A stretch of 64,000 bases of DNA from Nesterenkonia alkaliphila (lineage in GTDB: Bacteria; Actinomycetota; Actinomycetes; Actinomycetales; Micrococcaceae): NCBI RefSeq assembly GCF_009758175.1, contig NZ_WRPM01000031.1:62001-126000 (forward strand), written 5' to 3'. The position numbers were made by a program, and so were the translations under genes. The notes below the pieces were generated by a model. That model did no database searches, was not told where the DNA came from, and saw nothing but the letters and a program-made list of their open reading frames with translations. Positions 1 through 10,324 of the stretch are shown here, piece by piece; position 1 is the first letter of the stretch, and each line of letters opens with the position of its first letter.

Positions 1-322
1 CTCCGGCAGCGAACTCCAGGGTCAGGGCGGTCAGCAGCTCTGCGACTGCCTCCTGCGCCGGCTGACCGTGCTGCTGTGCATACTCAGTGGTGATGCCGTG
101 GATCTCCACAGTCTCCGGCGAAATCTCCACCCCGGGATCCACCAGCCATTCCCGCACCAGAGGTGAGCCGGCGGCGTCGTCGTCGAAGACCACCAGGGCA
201 GCGGAGACGATCCGCGCCTCGGCAGGGAACCGGGAGGTGGTCTCCAGATCGAAGCCCACGCGGCGGCCGCGGTGCCAGGAATCCTCCGCGGGGTGCAGCT
301 CGAAGAGTGCGTTGCTATCCAT
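1..322 (-). CDS. DEDDh-family 3'-5' exonuclease (DnaQ-like), partial at window edge
   Basis: The minus-strand frame starting at ATG 320-322 stays open to base 1 and gives about 107 residues. It contains the exonuclease motif I signature VGFDLETT near residues 22-29 (acidic D25 and E27), followed by a strand-rich segment and EIHGITTE near residue 73. That matches the start of DnaQ/epsilon-type proofreading exonucleases. Such proteins remove nucleotides from 3' ends using two metal ions. The later motifs (II, III) lie outside the window. It is divergent from the next gene, with about 130 bp of shared upstream DNA. The start is chosen by homology; the ribosome site is weak. Confidence 0.75.
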   Translation of the reverse strand, partial: MDSNALFELHPAEDSWHRGRRVGFDLETTSRFPAEARIVSAALVVFDDDAAGSPLVREWLVDPGVEISPETVEIHGITTEYAQQHGQPAQEAVAELLTALTLEFAAG

Positions 323-455
323 GCCGGCAAGATTACCGTCAGCCTCGGAGATGGCCCGGACCCGGTGCCGGAAGTTTCGATGTCGGTGCCTGGCTCTACT
401 GTGAAATCACCACCACAGAACAGAAGAGATGAGCGATCCCAAGGAGGTAGTGGTG

Positions 456-1631
456 ATGACCGTGAATGAGACTGTACGCATCGGCCAGGGCCAGCGGCTG
501 CAGGAGCAGATCAGGCACAACCTGCGCATGTACTGGGATGACGCCTGGGATGTGCCGCTGCCCTATAACACCGAACTCACTGTGGAGAGGTTCATGCTGG
601 GAGCAGATGCCCGGGCTGAGACCGTATCCGTGGAGATTCGCGGCAGTACCCGGGGTGCCACCGAGCGGTACGTGCTGCACCTGGCGAGCGGGATGGAGCA
701 GGTCACCTGCCACGGTCCGGAGGGGCCGGTGGATTTTGTGCACCCGCTGACTATGCGGCAGTGGGGGCCCGCGGCGACTCTGCCGCTGTGGTTCGACTGG
801 CTGGCCCGGCGGGATGCGCAGAACGCCCATGACTGGGTCTGCACAGAGGAGCACTGGGAGTCGGAGGATATTGAGGCTCAGCTCTACCGGGTGGAGCAGG
901 GCATCGTGAGCTTTGACGCCACCGCCACCCACACAGCGAACTTCCGCACCGCTGAGCAGTTCACTGAATGGCTGCAGCAGGCGGCTGGGCCCTCCACCGC
1001 CCGGCTGAAGGCTTTGGCGCTGACTGATGCCCAGGCCTTCGCCGCCGGAGCCGAGCTCCGCCTGTACTGCACTCGACTGAGCGATCAGGACCCGGAGGCC
1101 CCCGGGGAGCTGGTGTCCCGGCCCTTGGACATCACCCTGGGTGAGTTGAGGCAGAAGCCCCTTGGTGTACGCAGCCTGGGTGTAGGAGTCGGGGACTGGG
1201 CAGGCTTCAGCCTGGTGATGGACGGTCCGGCAGTGGAGCAGTTCCACGGCGACGACATGGTCCCGCTCTCCCGGGTTCAGCAGGCCTTCGGCAGCGGCGA
1301 ACCCCAGTACCCCTGGTGGGGCGTCACCGTGGCGGGGGTGGACAGCGTGTTGCTGGTCCCGGCGCGCAAGGCCGTGGTCACACTGCGCTATGACCGTGAC
1401 GGTGCAGATGTCTGGTTCAGTGCGCAGTCTGATGACGAGCACCTCAACAAGGCCTGGGCTGAGGAGATGTGGTCCCGCCGGTGGGGCCGGGAACTGGACC
1501 ACACGGTTCAGCTGAGCCAGCAGGAGGTTCAGGCAGCGGTGCAGAGCGCTGAGCAACAGCTCGCTGAGCTGCACTACCAGCAGGAAGAACAGAGGAACGA
1601 CGACGCAACGAGCACAGGAGGCCGGCAATGA
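456..1631 (+). CDS. Unknown 391-aa protein upstream of adnA
   Basis: I do not recognise this family. The start at 456 is preferred over an in-frame ATG at 429 because a strong AAGGAGGT ribosome site at 441-448 sits at correct spacing before it. The predicted product is soluble and acidic, with many Trp residues and a Gln/Glu-rich, probably helical C-terminus from about residue 350. No signal peptide or membrane segment is visible. Its stop overlaps the next start (ATGA at 1628-1631), so it is translated as an operon with the small Cys/His protein and probably adnA. A repair role is suggested only by position. Confidence 0.6.
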   Translation: MTVNETVRIGQGQRLQEQIRHNLRMYWDDAWDVPLPYNTELTVERFMLGADARAETVSVEIRGSTRGATERYVLHLASGMEQVTCHGPEGPVDFVHPLTMRQWGPAATLPLWFDWLARRDAQNAHDWVCTEEHWESEDIEAQLYRVEQGIVSFDATATHTANFRTAEQFTEWLQQAAGPSTARLKALALTDAQAFAAGAELRLYCTRLSDQDPEAPGELVSRPLDITLGELRQKPLGVRSLGVGVGDWAGFSLVMDGPAVEQFHGDDMVPLSRVQQAFGSGEPQYPWWGVTVAGVDSVLLVPARKAVVTLRYDRDGADVWFSAQSDDEHLNKAWAEEMWSRRWGRELDHTVQLSQQEVQAAVQSAEQQLAELHYQQEEQRNDDATSTGGRQ

Positions 1632-1924
1632 GCACGACCACAGCGAGAACCGCGGGGCGCGGAGTCCAGAGCGTCACCGGGCTGCCCCCGGTTCCTGACC
1701 TGGGTGAGGGTGAGGGCAACCCACGCTGCATGTGGGACTGGGACGTATGCCCCGAGACTCCCACCAAGAAGATCGTCTGGCGGGGCAATAACGGCACCGA
1801 GAACTACGCAGAGACCCTGTGCGCCCGCCACTACGCAGTAGAGCTCTCACGGTTCACCGAGGTGCATTCGGTGAGCTGCAGCGGCACTGTGGCCAGCCAC
1901 ATTCTGGCCCTCGGAGACATGTAA
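1628..1924 (+). CDS. Small Cys/His-containing protein, unknown
   Basis: A 98-aa product starts with ATG overlapping the previous stop, with a good ribosome site (AGGAGG) just upstream. Cysteines near residues 35 and 41 and a CARHYA segment (C-x2-H) near residue 67 could bind a metal, but spacing does not match a family I can name. It lies 10 bp before adnA in the same direction and is probably co-transcribed. No function is assigned. Confidence 0.6.
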   Translation: MSTTTARTAGRGVQSVTGLPPVPDLGEGEGNPRCMWDWDVCPETPTKKIVWRGNNGTENYAETLCARHYAVELSRFTEVHSVSCSGTVASHILALGDM

Positions 1925-1934
1925 TCTGGAACAG

Positions 1935-4900
1935 GTGACCACGATGCTTGCCCCTGATCGGCCCACCCTGCTGCTTGGGGCTCCAGGTTCGGGAAAAACC
2001 ACTGCGGCAGTGGAATCCGCCCTGCAGTTCCTGGACTCCGGTGAGGACTCGGGACGGCTGCTGGTGCTCTCACCCACCCGGGACTCCGCTGCCGTGCTGC
2101 GTGATGCCATTGAGTCTGCCTGGGCGCGGAGCAATCCGGAGGGGGCTTTCGCCGAGCAGCCCTCCAAGTCTTTCGCCGCCTACGCGTTCTGGGTGCTGGG
2201 CGAGGCCCGGCGCCAGGGTTTCATCACCTTCCGGGCACGGGCTCCACGGCTGCTGGCCGGTGCGGAACAGGACCGCATCATCGGCGAGATCCTCACAGAG
2301 CTGGTCCAGGAGGGGCTGGTCTCACGCTGGCCGGAGTCGGTGCGCGGGGCCGCTGTCACCGACGGGTTTCGCCGCGAGGTGCGTGAACTCTTCGACCGGG
2401 CGCGCGAGCACGGGCTCAGCCCCGAGGATCTGCAGTTCGCCTCCGAGCAGCAAGGAGTCCCTGAGTGGGCTCCGGCCGCAGAGATCTACTCGCGCTACCT
2501 GGAGCGATTCAGCTCCCAGGAGTTCGAGGACGCCTATGACCCGGCCGGGCTGATCAGCGAGGCAGTCCGGCTCCTGAACCGCAACCCAGACCTGTTGGCC
2601 GCAGAGCGGCAGCGGCTGCAGCGGATCATCGTCGATGATGCCCAGGAGGCCAGTCCCAGCGTGCTGACCCTGCTCCGGCTGGTCGGCGCGGGCAAATCCG
2701 TACTGGCCCTGGCCAACCCCGATACGGTGACCCAAGGGTTCCGCGGAGCTGCCCCGGCCAAGCTGAAAGACTGGGCCACGCTCACCGCCCCAGATCCGGA
2801 AGCCGGACTGCATGGGAAAGCACCTGTGGTGGAGCTGCTGAATCGGGAGCACGGCATGAGCCCCGGGGTGGCGGGGGTATATGCCCGTTCCGTGCAGTTC
2901 ATCCCCGCCCCGGGCAGAGACCTGCGCCAGCTGTTCAAACAGCATCTGAGGGTGCAGGCCCCGGCGGAGGCCGAGGCTGTGACCGCCAGCAGCGGCCACG
3001 CCGCAGAACGCTCTGTGCTGGCGGAGATCCTCCACCGGCATGACCGTCACGGTGTGCCTTTCAGCCAGATCGCGGTGATTGCGCGCAGCGGGACCAGCGC
3101 CCAGCGCACGGCTCGGACTCTGACGGCTCACGGTATCCCGGTGCGCCAGTCTATGCGTGATGTGGTGCTGCACCAGGAACCGGCTGTGGCACCGCTGCTG
3201 AGCATCATCGCAGGGGCTTGCGCCCCGGCGCCAGAGCCGCTGCAGCTGCCTGCTGTACTGCAGCTGCTGGGCTCCCGCTACGGCGGCACTGACGCCTTCG
3301 GGCTGCGCACACTGCGCCAGCAGCTGCGCCGCGCTGAACGCGAACAGGCCGCCGCGGAGGGCCGTGATCCTCGCAGCTCCGATGAGCTGATCCTCGCCGC
3401 CGCAGCAGATCCGTCCGAGCCGGTGCTCACCGCCTGGGCTAAGCCGGCCAAGGGGGACAGGCCTGAGACCACCGCCTATGGGCTCAGGCGCATTGCCTTG
3501 ATGCTTCAGGCAGCGCAGCAGGCGGTGACCGAGGGTAAGACTCTTCCCGGGGAGATGCTATGGGAGGTGTGGGAGGCAGCGGGGCTGGCCGAGGTCTGGC
3601 GGGAGGCCACCCGGGGCACGGGTTGGGAGGCTGAGCAGGCCGATCACGACCTGGATGCAGTGCTCGCCCTGTTCCACGCCGCCGATCGGTTCGAAACCCA
3701 GAACCCCGGCGCGGACGCTGCAGTCTTCGCTGACCATATCCAACGCCTCGAACTGCCCATGGACACCCTGGCCGCCTCCTCCGCCCGGCAGGACGCTGTG
3801 GAAGTGCTCACCCCCACCACCGCAGCCGGGCGCCATTTCGACACTGTGATTCTGGTGGATCTCCAACAGGGTGTCTGGCCGAATCTGCGGCCCCGCGGCG
3901 CACTGCTGCGCAGCCGGGAACTGGCCGACTGGGCAGAGGGCACAACCTACTCCGGCAGCGGCAGCCCCCTAGTGCAGCGCATCCAGACTCTGCAGGACGA
4001 ATACCGGCTCTTCGCCGCGGCGGTCTCCCGGGCCAAGAACCGGCTCTTTGCAGTAGCAGTGGAATCCCATGAGGAGCGGCCCAGCCCGCTGCTTGAGCTG
4101 ATCACTCCGGCCGCCGAAAGACCCGATGCCAGCAGCCGCGAAGTCCGCCTGCTCACTGATGCTGCACTGGTGGCAGAGCTGCGCCGCAGCCTGGAGAACG
4201 AGCTGCACGATAAGCCCGGCCAGCAGCCCAGCCTGCGAGCCGCACAAGCAGCCCAGGCGCTGGCGCACCTGGCAGTTTCTGGAGTCCGAGCCGCTGACCC
4301 GCAGAGCTGGTGGGGGCTTCCGGAGCTGAGCACCCAGGAGCCCGTATTCGCCCAGGATGAGCCGTTGCCGATCTCCCCTTCGGCCGTGGAGGCAGCCATC
4401 ACCCAGCCTCTGCAGTGGTTCACCTCCCGGGCAGGTGGCACCGAGCCGGCAGAGTTCAGCAGGATGCTCGGCACACTGATCCACCAGATCGCCGAACAGT
4501 ACTGCACTGAGGTTGAGCCCAGTGTGCTCCACCAGGTGCTCGAAGAGAGATGGCACACCCTGCGCATGGAGGGCTGGGAGGCCCAGGCACAAAAGAACCT
4601 GGCCCGGGAGATGCTCACCAAACTGGCCAAGTACCAGCAGAGGGAGTTTCACCGCGAAGTGGTGGCCGTAGAGGCACAGGGCGCAGCCGAACTGACTCTC
4701 CACCACCAGGGACAGGACTATCAGCTGCGTATCAGCGGCAGTATGGACCGGATCGAAAGGCACCAGGGCCAGCTGCGGATCATCGACCTGAAGACCGGAA
4801 ACCACCTTCCGACGCCCGCGGACACCCAACGCAATCCGCAGCTGGGCATCTACCAGCTGCTGGTAGCCCTGGACCCCCAACTCAGCCAGTTGGGCGAGGT

Positions 4901-5150
4901 CCAAGAGGCAGCGCTGCTCAATATCCGGAAGAACCAGACCGCAGCTCTGCGCAGCCAGGATCCGGTCCTTGCCGAGGACAGGCAGACCTGGGTCTACCAG
5001 CAGCTGCGCAGCGCTGCCCAGGTGATGACCGCCCAGCTCTTTGAATCCCGGCACGAGGCCTCCGCCCCCAGCTCCGGAAAATACAACCGATGCCGGGTCG
5101 GCCCACTGTGCCCGCTCTGCGATGACACGCGACAGGTGACCCAACCATGA
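1935..5150 (+). CDS. adnA: AdnA-type ATP-dependent helicase-nuclease subunit
   Basis: The 1071-aa protein is a UvrD/Rep-like superfamily I helicase fused to a PD-(D/E)XK nuclease. Walker A GAPGSGKT lies at residues 15-22. The C-terminal nuclease core IDLKTG, with catalytic D and K, is near residue 950, followed by a helix with Q-x2-Y. A cysteine near residue 857 and a CRVGPLCPLC cluster near 1052-1061 fit the four-Cys iron-sulphur arrangement of AddB/AdnA nucleases. Length agrees with mycobacterial AdnA (about 1050 aa). With AdnB it resects double-strand breaks, the actinobacterial counterpart of RecBCD/AddAB. The start is GTG 1935, with ATG 1944 as an alternative. Its stop overlaps adnB by four bases, favouring stoichiometric translation. 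Confidence 0.85.
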   Translation: MTTMLAPDRPTLLLGAPGSGKTTAAVESALQFLDSGEDSGRLLVLSPTRDSAAVLRDAIESAWARSNPEGAFAEQPSKSFAAYAFWVLGEARRQGFITFRARAPRLLAGAEQDRIIGEILTELVQEGLVSRWPESVRGAAVTDGFRREVRELFDRAREHGLSPEDLQFASEQQGVPEWAPAAEIYSRYLERFSSQEFEDAYDPAGLISEAVRLLNRNPDLLAAERQRLQRIIVDDAQEASPSVLTLLRLVGAGKSVLALANPDTVTQGFRGAAPAKLKDWATLTAPDPEAGLHGKAPVVELLNREHGMSPGVAGVYARSVQFIPAPGRDLRQLFKQHLRVQAPAEAEAVTASSGHAAERSVLAEILHRHDRHGVPFSQIAVIARSGTSAQRTARTLTAHGIPVRQSMRDVVLHQEPAVAPLLSIIAGACAPAPEPLQLPAVLQLLGSRYGGTDAFGLRTLRQQLRRAEREQAAAEGRDPRSSDELILAAAADPSEPVLTAWAKPAKGDRPETTAYGLRRIALMLQAAQQAVTEGKTLPGEMLWEVWEAAGLAEVWREATRGTGWEAEQADHDLDAVLALFHAADRFETQNPGADAAVFADHIQRLELPMDTLAASSARQDAVEVLTPTTAAGRHFDTVILVDLQQGVWPNLRPRGALLRSRELADWAEGTTYSGSGSPLVQRIQTLQDEYRLFAAAVSRAKNRLFAVAVESHEERPSPLLELITPAAERPDASSREVRLLTDAALVAELRRSLENELHDKPGQQPSLRAAQAAQALAHLAVSGVRAADPQSWWGLPELSTQEPVFAQDEPLPISPSAVEAAITQPLQWFTSRAGGTEPAEFSRMLGTLIHQIAEQYCTEVEPSVLHQVLEERWHTLRMEGWEAQAQKNLAREMLTKLAKYQQREFHREVVAVEAQGAAELTLHHQGQDYQLRISGSMDRIERHQGQLRIIDLKTGNHLPTPADTQRNPQLGIYQLLVALDPQLSQLGEVQEAALLNIRKNQTAALRSQDPVLAEDRQTWVYQQLRSAAQVMTAQLFESRHEASAPSSGKYNRCRVGPLCPLCDDTRQVTQP

Positions 5151-8100
5151 GCACCCCCACCCGAGGGCCCCAGTACACTGCCGATGAGCTCTCCGCAGCC
5201 CTGGGCGAGCAGTTCACCCCCACTCCGCAGCAGCGGGCGGTGATCGAAGCGCCACTCTCGCCCATGCTGGTCACCGCCGGCGCAGGCTCCGGCAAAACGA
5301 AGACGATGGCCGACCGGGTGGTCTACCTGGTGGCCAACGGTCTGGTGATGCCGCATGAAATCCTAGGCGTCACCTTCACCCGCAAAGCCGCCGGTGAGCT
5401 TGCCGAGCGGATCACCGGCAAGCTCACCCAACTGGTGGAGAAGGAGCTGATCAGTGCGGCTGACATCATTCCGGCCGAACTGGTCGCAACTCTCCCCGAG
5501 GACAGTCAGGTACAGACCTATCTGAGCAGTCTGCTGGAACCCACTATCTCCACCTACCATTCCTATGCCCACTCCCTGGTGGCCGAATACGGCATGCACA
5601 TCGGCATCGAGCCCGATGCCGAACTGGTCGGCGGGGCGGCAGCCTGGCAGCTGATCACCCCGCTGATCACCGATTACCCCGAGGGCGAAGCTCTGGTGGA
5701 GGCTGAGGCCAATACCGCCACCCTGGCCGAACAGGTGCTGAAACTCTCCCAGGATATGGCCGAACACCTGCAGAGCCCCGAACGGGTCGTGGCCTGGCTG
5801 GACCAACAGATCAGCCAGGTGGAACCCTGGCAGCCTCTGCCCAACGGTGATTGCAGAAACCTGCTCAGAATGCTCAAACTACGGCGCGAGACCGCCAAAC
5901 TCACCCAGGCCTACCAGCAGGCCAAAGCCGAGAACGGTCTCATGGACTACGGAGACCTGCTGCGCTATGCCGCGCGGCTGGCCACCGAGGTCGAACAGGT
6001 CAGGGTCCGGGAACGGCAGAAGTACAAGATCGTGCTACTCGATGAGTTCCAGGACACCTCCCACGCCCAGCTGGAGCTCTTCTCGCATCTGTTCGGATCC
6101 GGCACCGGACATGCGGTCACCGCAGTGGGGGATCCCAACCAGTCCATCTATGGATTCCGGGGAGCCTCCGCGGGCCAGCTCTTCCAGTTCCCCGAAAAAT
6201 TCGTCCTCACCACTGAGCAGGCGAAGGCCACCAGTCAGCCCAGCACTGACCACTCCGGCGCCAGCCAAGACGGTGAACCCGGACTGAAGCAGCTGACCAT
6301 CGCCTGGCGCAACGGGCGCCGTATCCTCGATGTGGCAAACACCTTGGTAGAGCCCTTCACCCAAGACACCGGCCTGGCCTGGCACGCCTCCACTGCGCAC
6401 CTGCGCGGAAAGCTCCAGCAGCTGATCACCGCTGACCGGATGGCCAAGGACGGCACGCTTCTGAATGAGGACGGCACCCCGCAGGGCGCACCGGCGGTGC
6501 AGCTGGTGCCGGAGCAGGACCGGATCGTCCCGCCGCACACAGTCAAAGACGGCTCGGTGGCCTACGGGTTCTTCACCTCCGAGGCGCAGGAGACGGCGGC
6601 CATCGTCGAGGAGATGAAGCGTCAGCTCGCGGTGCCCGAGGGGCAGGAACCGCCGAACTGCGCAGTGCTGGCCACCACGCACGGTCAGCTGGCCACTGTG
6701 GCTGATGCTCTGCGCTACGCCGGAGTGCCCTATGAGCTGGCCAGTCTCTCCGGGCTGCTCCACCAGCCTGAGGTGGTGGAGCTGATCGCCTACCTGCGGG
6801 TGCTCGCCGACCCGAAACGCTCTGACGAGCTCATCCGAATCCTGGCCGGAGCCCGGTACCGCATCGGGCCCAAAGACCTCTACCAGCTGGGCCGCAGCGC
6901 GGCCGGGCTGGCCAGCTCGCGATCCCGCGGCCGGGGACGGGATGCCGATGAGGAACAGGTCGAGTCCCTGGAGCCGGAGCTGGACGAGATGCAGTCCCTG
7001 GTCGAAGCCCTGGAGAACTTCCAGGTAGACCCTGAGGCCAACCAGGAGAACCGCTACGGGTTCAGCGCTGAGGGCGCCAGGCGGCTGAGCCAGGCTCGGG
7101 AGCACTTCCGCGCCCTGCGCGGCCTGCTGCATCTGGACCTGGGCACCCTGATTCATCGGATCTCCCAAGAGACCGGTCTGGGCGTGGAAGTCTCCGCCCG
7201 ACCCTGGGAGCCCGGCTCCCACCCCACCCGGCAGATCGACACGCTGATCGAATACGCCCAGGCCTTCGCGACCAGCTCATCAAGCCAGGACATCACCGCG
7301 TTCCTCGACTGGCTCGAGGCCGCCGAGGAGCAGGAACGCGGCCTGGAGCAGGCCCCGGCCGACCCCGCCCCCGGGGCCGTCCAGCTGCTCACCGTCCACG
7401 CCTCCAAAGGGCTGGAATGGGATGTCGTAGCCGTGGCAGGGCTCAGGGAGGGCAAGTTCCCCAAACCGGCCCGGATGGTCTCCCGCTGGACCAAGAACGA
7501 GGGTGACCTGCCCTGGCCGCTGCGCGGGGACCGGGACTCCCTGCCCCAGTGGACACCCCAGTACGACGACGAAGACCCGCCGAAGCGCAAAGCCCAGGTC
7601 TGGGCCCGCTCCGAGGGCACTGCCAAATCCCCCAAGGACTACGAAGGGCCCCTCTTCACGGAGGATGCGGCGCTCTTCGCCGAGGAGGAGGAACGCCGCC
7701 TGGCGTATGTGGCCTTCACCCGCGCCAAGACCCGGCTGCTGGTCACTGGAGCCTGCTTCTACGGGGCATCAGCTGGCAAAGACGCCTCAGTCTTCCTCAA
7801 AGAGATCCGCAGGCTGGCCCAGCAGAGCCCCCACCCCGAGGGATTCGAGGAGCTCGCCTGGCACAGCTATGAGCAGGAGGAGGCCAACCCCCAAAGCAGC
7901 CATACGCTGATCTCCGCCTGGCCCTATGACCCGCTGGCCGCACGCCGGGTCACCAGAAAGGAACTGCAGAAGGCAGACCTCACCGACCACACCTCCGTCG
8001 ATACCTTCACTGACCCGGCAGAGGCGGCGCCTGGCAGCCCCGCGGTCTACACCCGCCGGCCGGCACTGCAGGAAGCCGCAGATCTAGTCACCAGCTATCT

Positions 8101-8893
8101 GCATCGGGACGAACATTCCGAGGAGTTGGAAGAGAACCAGTGGCTGGAGGAGGCGCGCCTGGTCACCAGGAGAGCAGCTGCGCGCAGCACCATGGCGGAG
8201 CCGGCACAGCTGCCCGGCCAGCTCGCAGTCTCCTCAGTGGTGCAGCTGGCGCATAACCGTCAACAGGTGCTGGAGCAGGCCCGCCGGCCCATCCCTCAGA
8301 AGCCTTCCTCGGCCGCACGCAGAGGAACCGCCATCCACGGCATCATCGAACAGGTGCTGGAGGTCCAGGGCGCGCTGCCCGAGATCGATGAGCTCTTTGC
8401 CGCCCACCTCGCCGAGGACGAGGCCGGGGAGCTTGACCTCGAACAGGTCAGGGCCAGCTACCACGCCAGCCCCTGGGCCCAGTGGCCGGCCTTCGCCGTG
8501 GAGATCCCCCTGGAGACCAGTCTGGCCGGGGTCACCCTGCGCGGCCGGATCGATGCGGTCTTCGCCAAAGACGCCAAGGGCATACCGCTGAGCAGTGAGA
8601 CCTACCACCGCTGGATGGCCGAACCGAAGCCGAAACGCAATGAACTGATGAGCCGGTGCAGCTTTGACCTGGTGGACTGGAAGACCGGTGCAGTGCCGAC
8701 CGGGGAGGATATGAAGGAGAAGGAACTGCAGTTGGCGGTCTACCGGGTAGCCTTCAGCAGGCTCTACGGAGTCAGTGAGCAGAACATCCGCTGCCACTTC
8801 CTCTACCTCGACCAGGGCGTCACCCACTCCCCGCAGCGGCTCGAGGGGGCCGCAGAGCTCGCCCGCAGAATCAAGGGGGAGGACAGCGGCTAG
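5147..8893 (+). CDS. adnB: AdnB-type ATP-dependent helicase-nuclease subunit
   Basis: The 1248-aa protein carries a complete set of superfamily I helicase motifs: Walker A GAGSGKT (45-51), motif Ia VTFTRKAAGELAER, DEFQDT near residue 297, GDPNQSIYGFRGAS near 327, VHASKGLEWD and AFTRAKTRL. A RecB-type nuclease core VDWKTG lies near residue 1175, with the Q-x3-Y motif after it. In AdnAB this subunit is the main translocating motor and its nuclease cuts one strand at broken ends. It starts inside the adnA stop (ATGA, 5147-5150). It is longer than the mycobacterial protein by roughly 150 residues, mostly in charged linkers. It ends six bases from a convergent MFS gene. Confidence 0.87.
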   Translation: MSTPTRGPQYTADELSAALGEQFTPTPQQRAVIEAPLSPMLVTAGAGSGKTKTMADRVVYLVANGLVMPHEILGVTFTRKAAGELAERITGKLTQLVEKELISAADIIPAELVATLPEDSQVQTYLSSLLEPTISTYHSYAHSLVAEYGMHIGIEPDAELVGGAAAWQLITPLITDYPEGEALVEAEANTATLAEQVLKLSQDMAEHLQSPERVVAWLDQQISQVEPWQPLPNGDCRNLLRMLKLRRETAKLTQAYQQAKAENGLMDYGDLLRYAARLATEVEQVRVRERQKYKIVLLDEFQDTSHAQLELFSHLFGSGTGHAVTAVGDPNQSIYGFRGASAGQLFQFPEKFVLTTEQAKATSQPSTDHSGASQDGEPGLKQLTIAWRNGRRILDVANTLVEPFTQDTGLAWHASTAHLRGKLQQLITADRMAKDGTLLNEDGTPQGAPAVQLVPEQDRIVPPHTVKDGSVAYGFFTSEAQETAAIVEEMKRQLAVPEGQEPPNCAVLATTHGQLATVADALRYAGVPYELASLSGLLHQPEVVELIAYLRVLADPKRSDELIRILAGARYRIGPKDLYQLGRSAAGLASSRSRGRGRDADEEQVESLEPELDEMQSLVEALENFQVDPEANQENRYGFSAEGARRLSQAREHFRALRGLLHLDLGTLIHRISQETGLGVEVSARPWEPGSHPTRQIDTLIEYAQAFATSSSSQDITAFLDWLEAAEEQERGLEQAPADPAPGAVQLLTVHASKGLEWDVVAVAGLREGKFPKPARMVSRWTKNEGDLPWPLRGDRDSLPQWTPQYDDEDPPKRKAQVWARSEGTAKSPKDYEGPLFTEDAALFAEEEERRLAYVAFTRAKTRLLVTGACFYGASAGKDASVFLKEIRRLAQQSPHPEGFEELAWHSYEQEEANPQSSHTLISAWPYDPLAARRVTRKELQKADLTDHTSVDTFTDPAEAAPGSPAVYTRRPALQEAADLVTSYLHRDEHSEELEENQWLEEARLVTRRAAARSTMAEPAQLPGQLAVSSVVQLAHNRQQVLEQARRPIPQKPSSAARRGTAIHGIIEQVLEVQGALPEIDELFAAHLAEDEAGELDLEQVRASYHASPWAQWPAFAVEIPLETSLAGVTLRGRIDAVFAKDAKGIPLSSETYHRWMAEPKPKRNELMSRCSFDLVDWKTGAVPTGEDMKEKELQLAVYRVAFSRLYGVSEQNIRCHFLYLDQGVTHSPQRLEGAAELARRIKGEDSG

Positions 8894-8899
8894 GCTGCC

Positions 8900-10270
8900 T
8901 CAGACCCTGTATGCTGAGCGCTTGGCCAGCCAGATGGCGTAGCCGCAGATCAGTACCCCCAGGCTGGCTGTGATCGCACCCGCATAGGCCGGAGCTCGCA
9001 GCCCGAACTCGGCCTCGATCACCACGGCACCCATGATGGCACCGATGGCATTAGCCGAGTTGAACGCCGAGTGCTGGAAGCTGGCCGCCAACTGCGGGGC
9101 CCTCGGGGCACAGTCCAGCAGATGGGTCTGCACCGAGGGACCGAGCGCACCGGCGGCAACGCCGATCAGCAGCAGGAAGGTGATCATCAGCACCGGAATA
9201 TGGGCGAAGGCACCGAAGAGCGCCATCGACACCGCCACGGTTACCGTACCCGCCATCACCGTGCCCAACACGGACTTATCTGACCAGTAGCCCCCGGCGA
9301 AGTTGCCCACCACATTTCCCAGTCCGTAGAAGAACACCACTATCGGGATGGCCCCGGCAGTCAGGCCGGTGACATCCATGGCGATATAGGAAATATAGGA
9401 GTAGATGGCGAACATCCCGGAGAAGCCCACCACGGCAAGCAGGACGCCGACCCACAGCTGCTGGTTCAGCAGTCCTTTGAGCTCACCACGCACCGAGGAG
9501 CCCTCCGGAGGGTAGACCTTCGGCGCCCAGAGGGTTACCGCCACCATGGTAATAACTGCCAGGACTGCGGTGATCAGGAACATGATTCGCCAGCCGAACT
9601 CCAGGCCGGCCCAGGTGACGAACGGCACTCCGGCCAGGTTGGCGATCGCGATCCCGGAGAGCACCACCGCGATTGCCCGGGCGCGTTTGGTGGGCCCGGC
9701 CATATGCGCAGCCATCAGGGCTGCGGAGGCGAAGAACGCCCCATGGGGCAACCCGGAGAGGAACCTGCCCAGCAGCAGGGCCTCGAAACTGGGGGCGAAA
9801 TAACTGAACAGATGTGCGAAGGTAAACAGGCCCAGGAGAAACAGCGCATAGTGCTTGCGCTCCCGCTTAGCCCCCATCAGGGACAGGATCGGGGCGCCTA
9901 TCACCACACCTGCGGCGTAGAAGGTCACCAGCAGTCCGCCCTGCGCCTCGGTGATACCGAGGTCCTCGGCCGCAGCCGCATTGAGCCCCATGATGGCGAA
10001 TTCGGTGACACCCACCGCGAATCCGCCGATGGACAGGGCCAGGATCGCGATCATCACCTGCCGCGGCGAGTACTTCGGCTCCTGCTGGTCAGGCCTGACC
10101 GTCTGCAGGGTGCCGGTGACCGCCGGGATTGAGCCGGTGAGAATCTGAAGGGGACTTGTCATCGGGCCGACAGGGGAGGAGTTCCCCTCGGCATAGTCCA
10201 TTTGCGGGTCTTTTGTGTCAGTCACGGGGTTCTTCGTGTCAGTCACGAGGTAAGAATTGCATCCATCCAT
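8900..10270 (-). CDS. MFS transporter (AraJ/drug-efflux type), copy 1
   Basis: The 456-aa protein has about 12 hydrophobic segments. It begins near residue 70 with the family opening IGGFAVGVTEFAIMGL, and the MFS motif A equivalent LMGAKRERK sits between helices 2 and 3. It is a proton-driven exporter family (sugar or drug efflux); the substrate cannot be told. The N-terminal 60 residues are hydrophilic and contain two copies of VTDTK(N/D)P, encoded by a 21-bp tandem repeat, so the true start could be an internal ATG at 10222 or 10163. No clear ribosome site marks any candidate. It lies 54 bp downstream of a close paralogue in the same direction. Confidence 0.8.
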   Translation of the reverse strand: MDGCNSYLVTDTKNPVTDTKDPQMDYAEGNSSPVGPMTSPLQILTGSIPAVTGTLQTVRPDQQEPKYSPRQVMIAILALSIGGFAVGVTEFAIMGLNAAAAEDLGITEAQGGLLVTFYAAGVVIGAPILSLMGAKRERKHYALFLLGLFTFAHLFSYFAPSFEALLLGRFLSGLPHGAFFASAALMAAHMAGPTKRARAIAVVLSGIAIANLAGVPFVTWAGLEFGWRIMFLITAVLAVITMVAVTLWAPKVYPPEGSSVRGELKGLLNQQLWVGVLLAVVGFSGMFAIYSYISYIAMDVTGLTAGAIPIVVFFYGLGNVVGNFAGGYWSDKSVLGTVMAGTVTVAVSMALFGAFAHIPVLMITFLLLIGVAAGALGPSVQTHLLDCAPRAPQLAASFQHSAFNSANAIGAIMGAVVIEAEFGLRAPAYAGAITASLGVLICGYAIWLAKRSAYRV

Positions 10271-10324
10271 GAATCGAATGTGAAATGCCGGTCAGAAGAA
10301 GCTGGAAAGCCTAGGTGATGATGG

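Noticed and set aside
396-1628. 410-aa minus-strand frame opposite the 456-1631 gene
   Set aside because: Leu/Pro/His-rich shadow of a GC-biased gene; the plus strand has the ribosome site and ATGA coupling.
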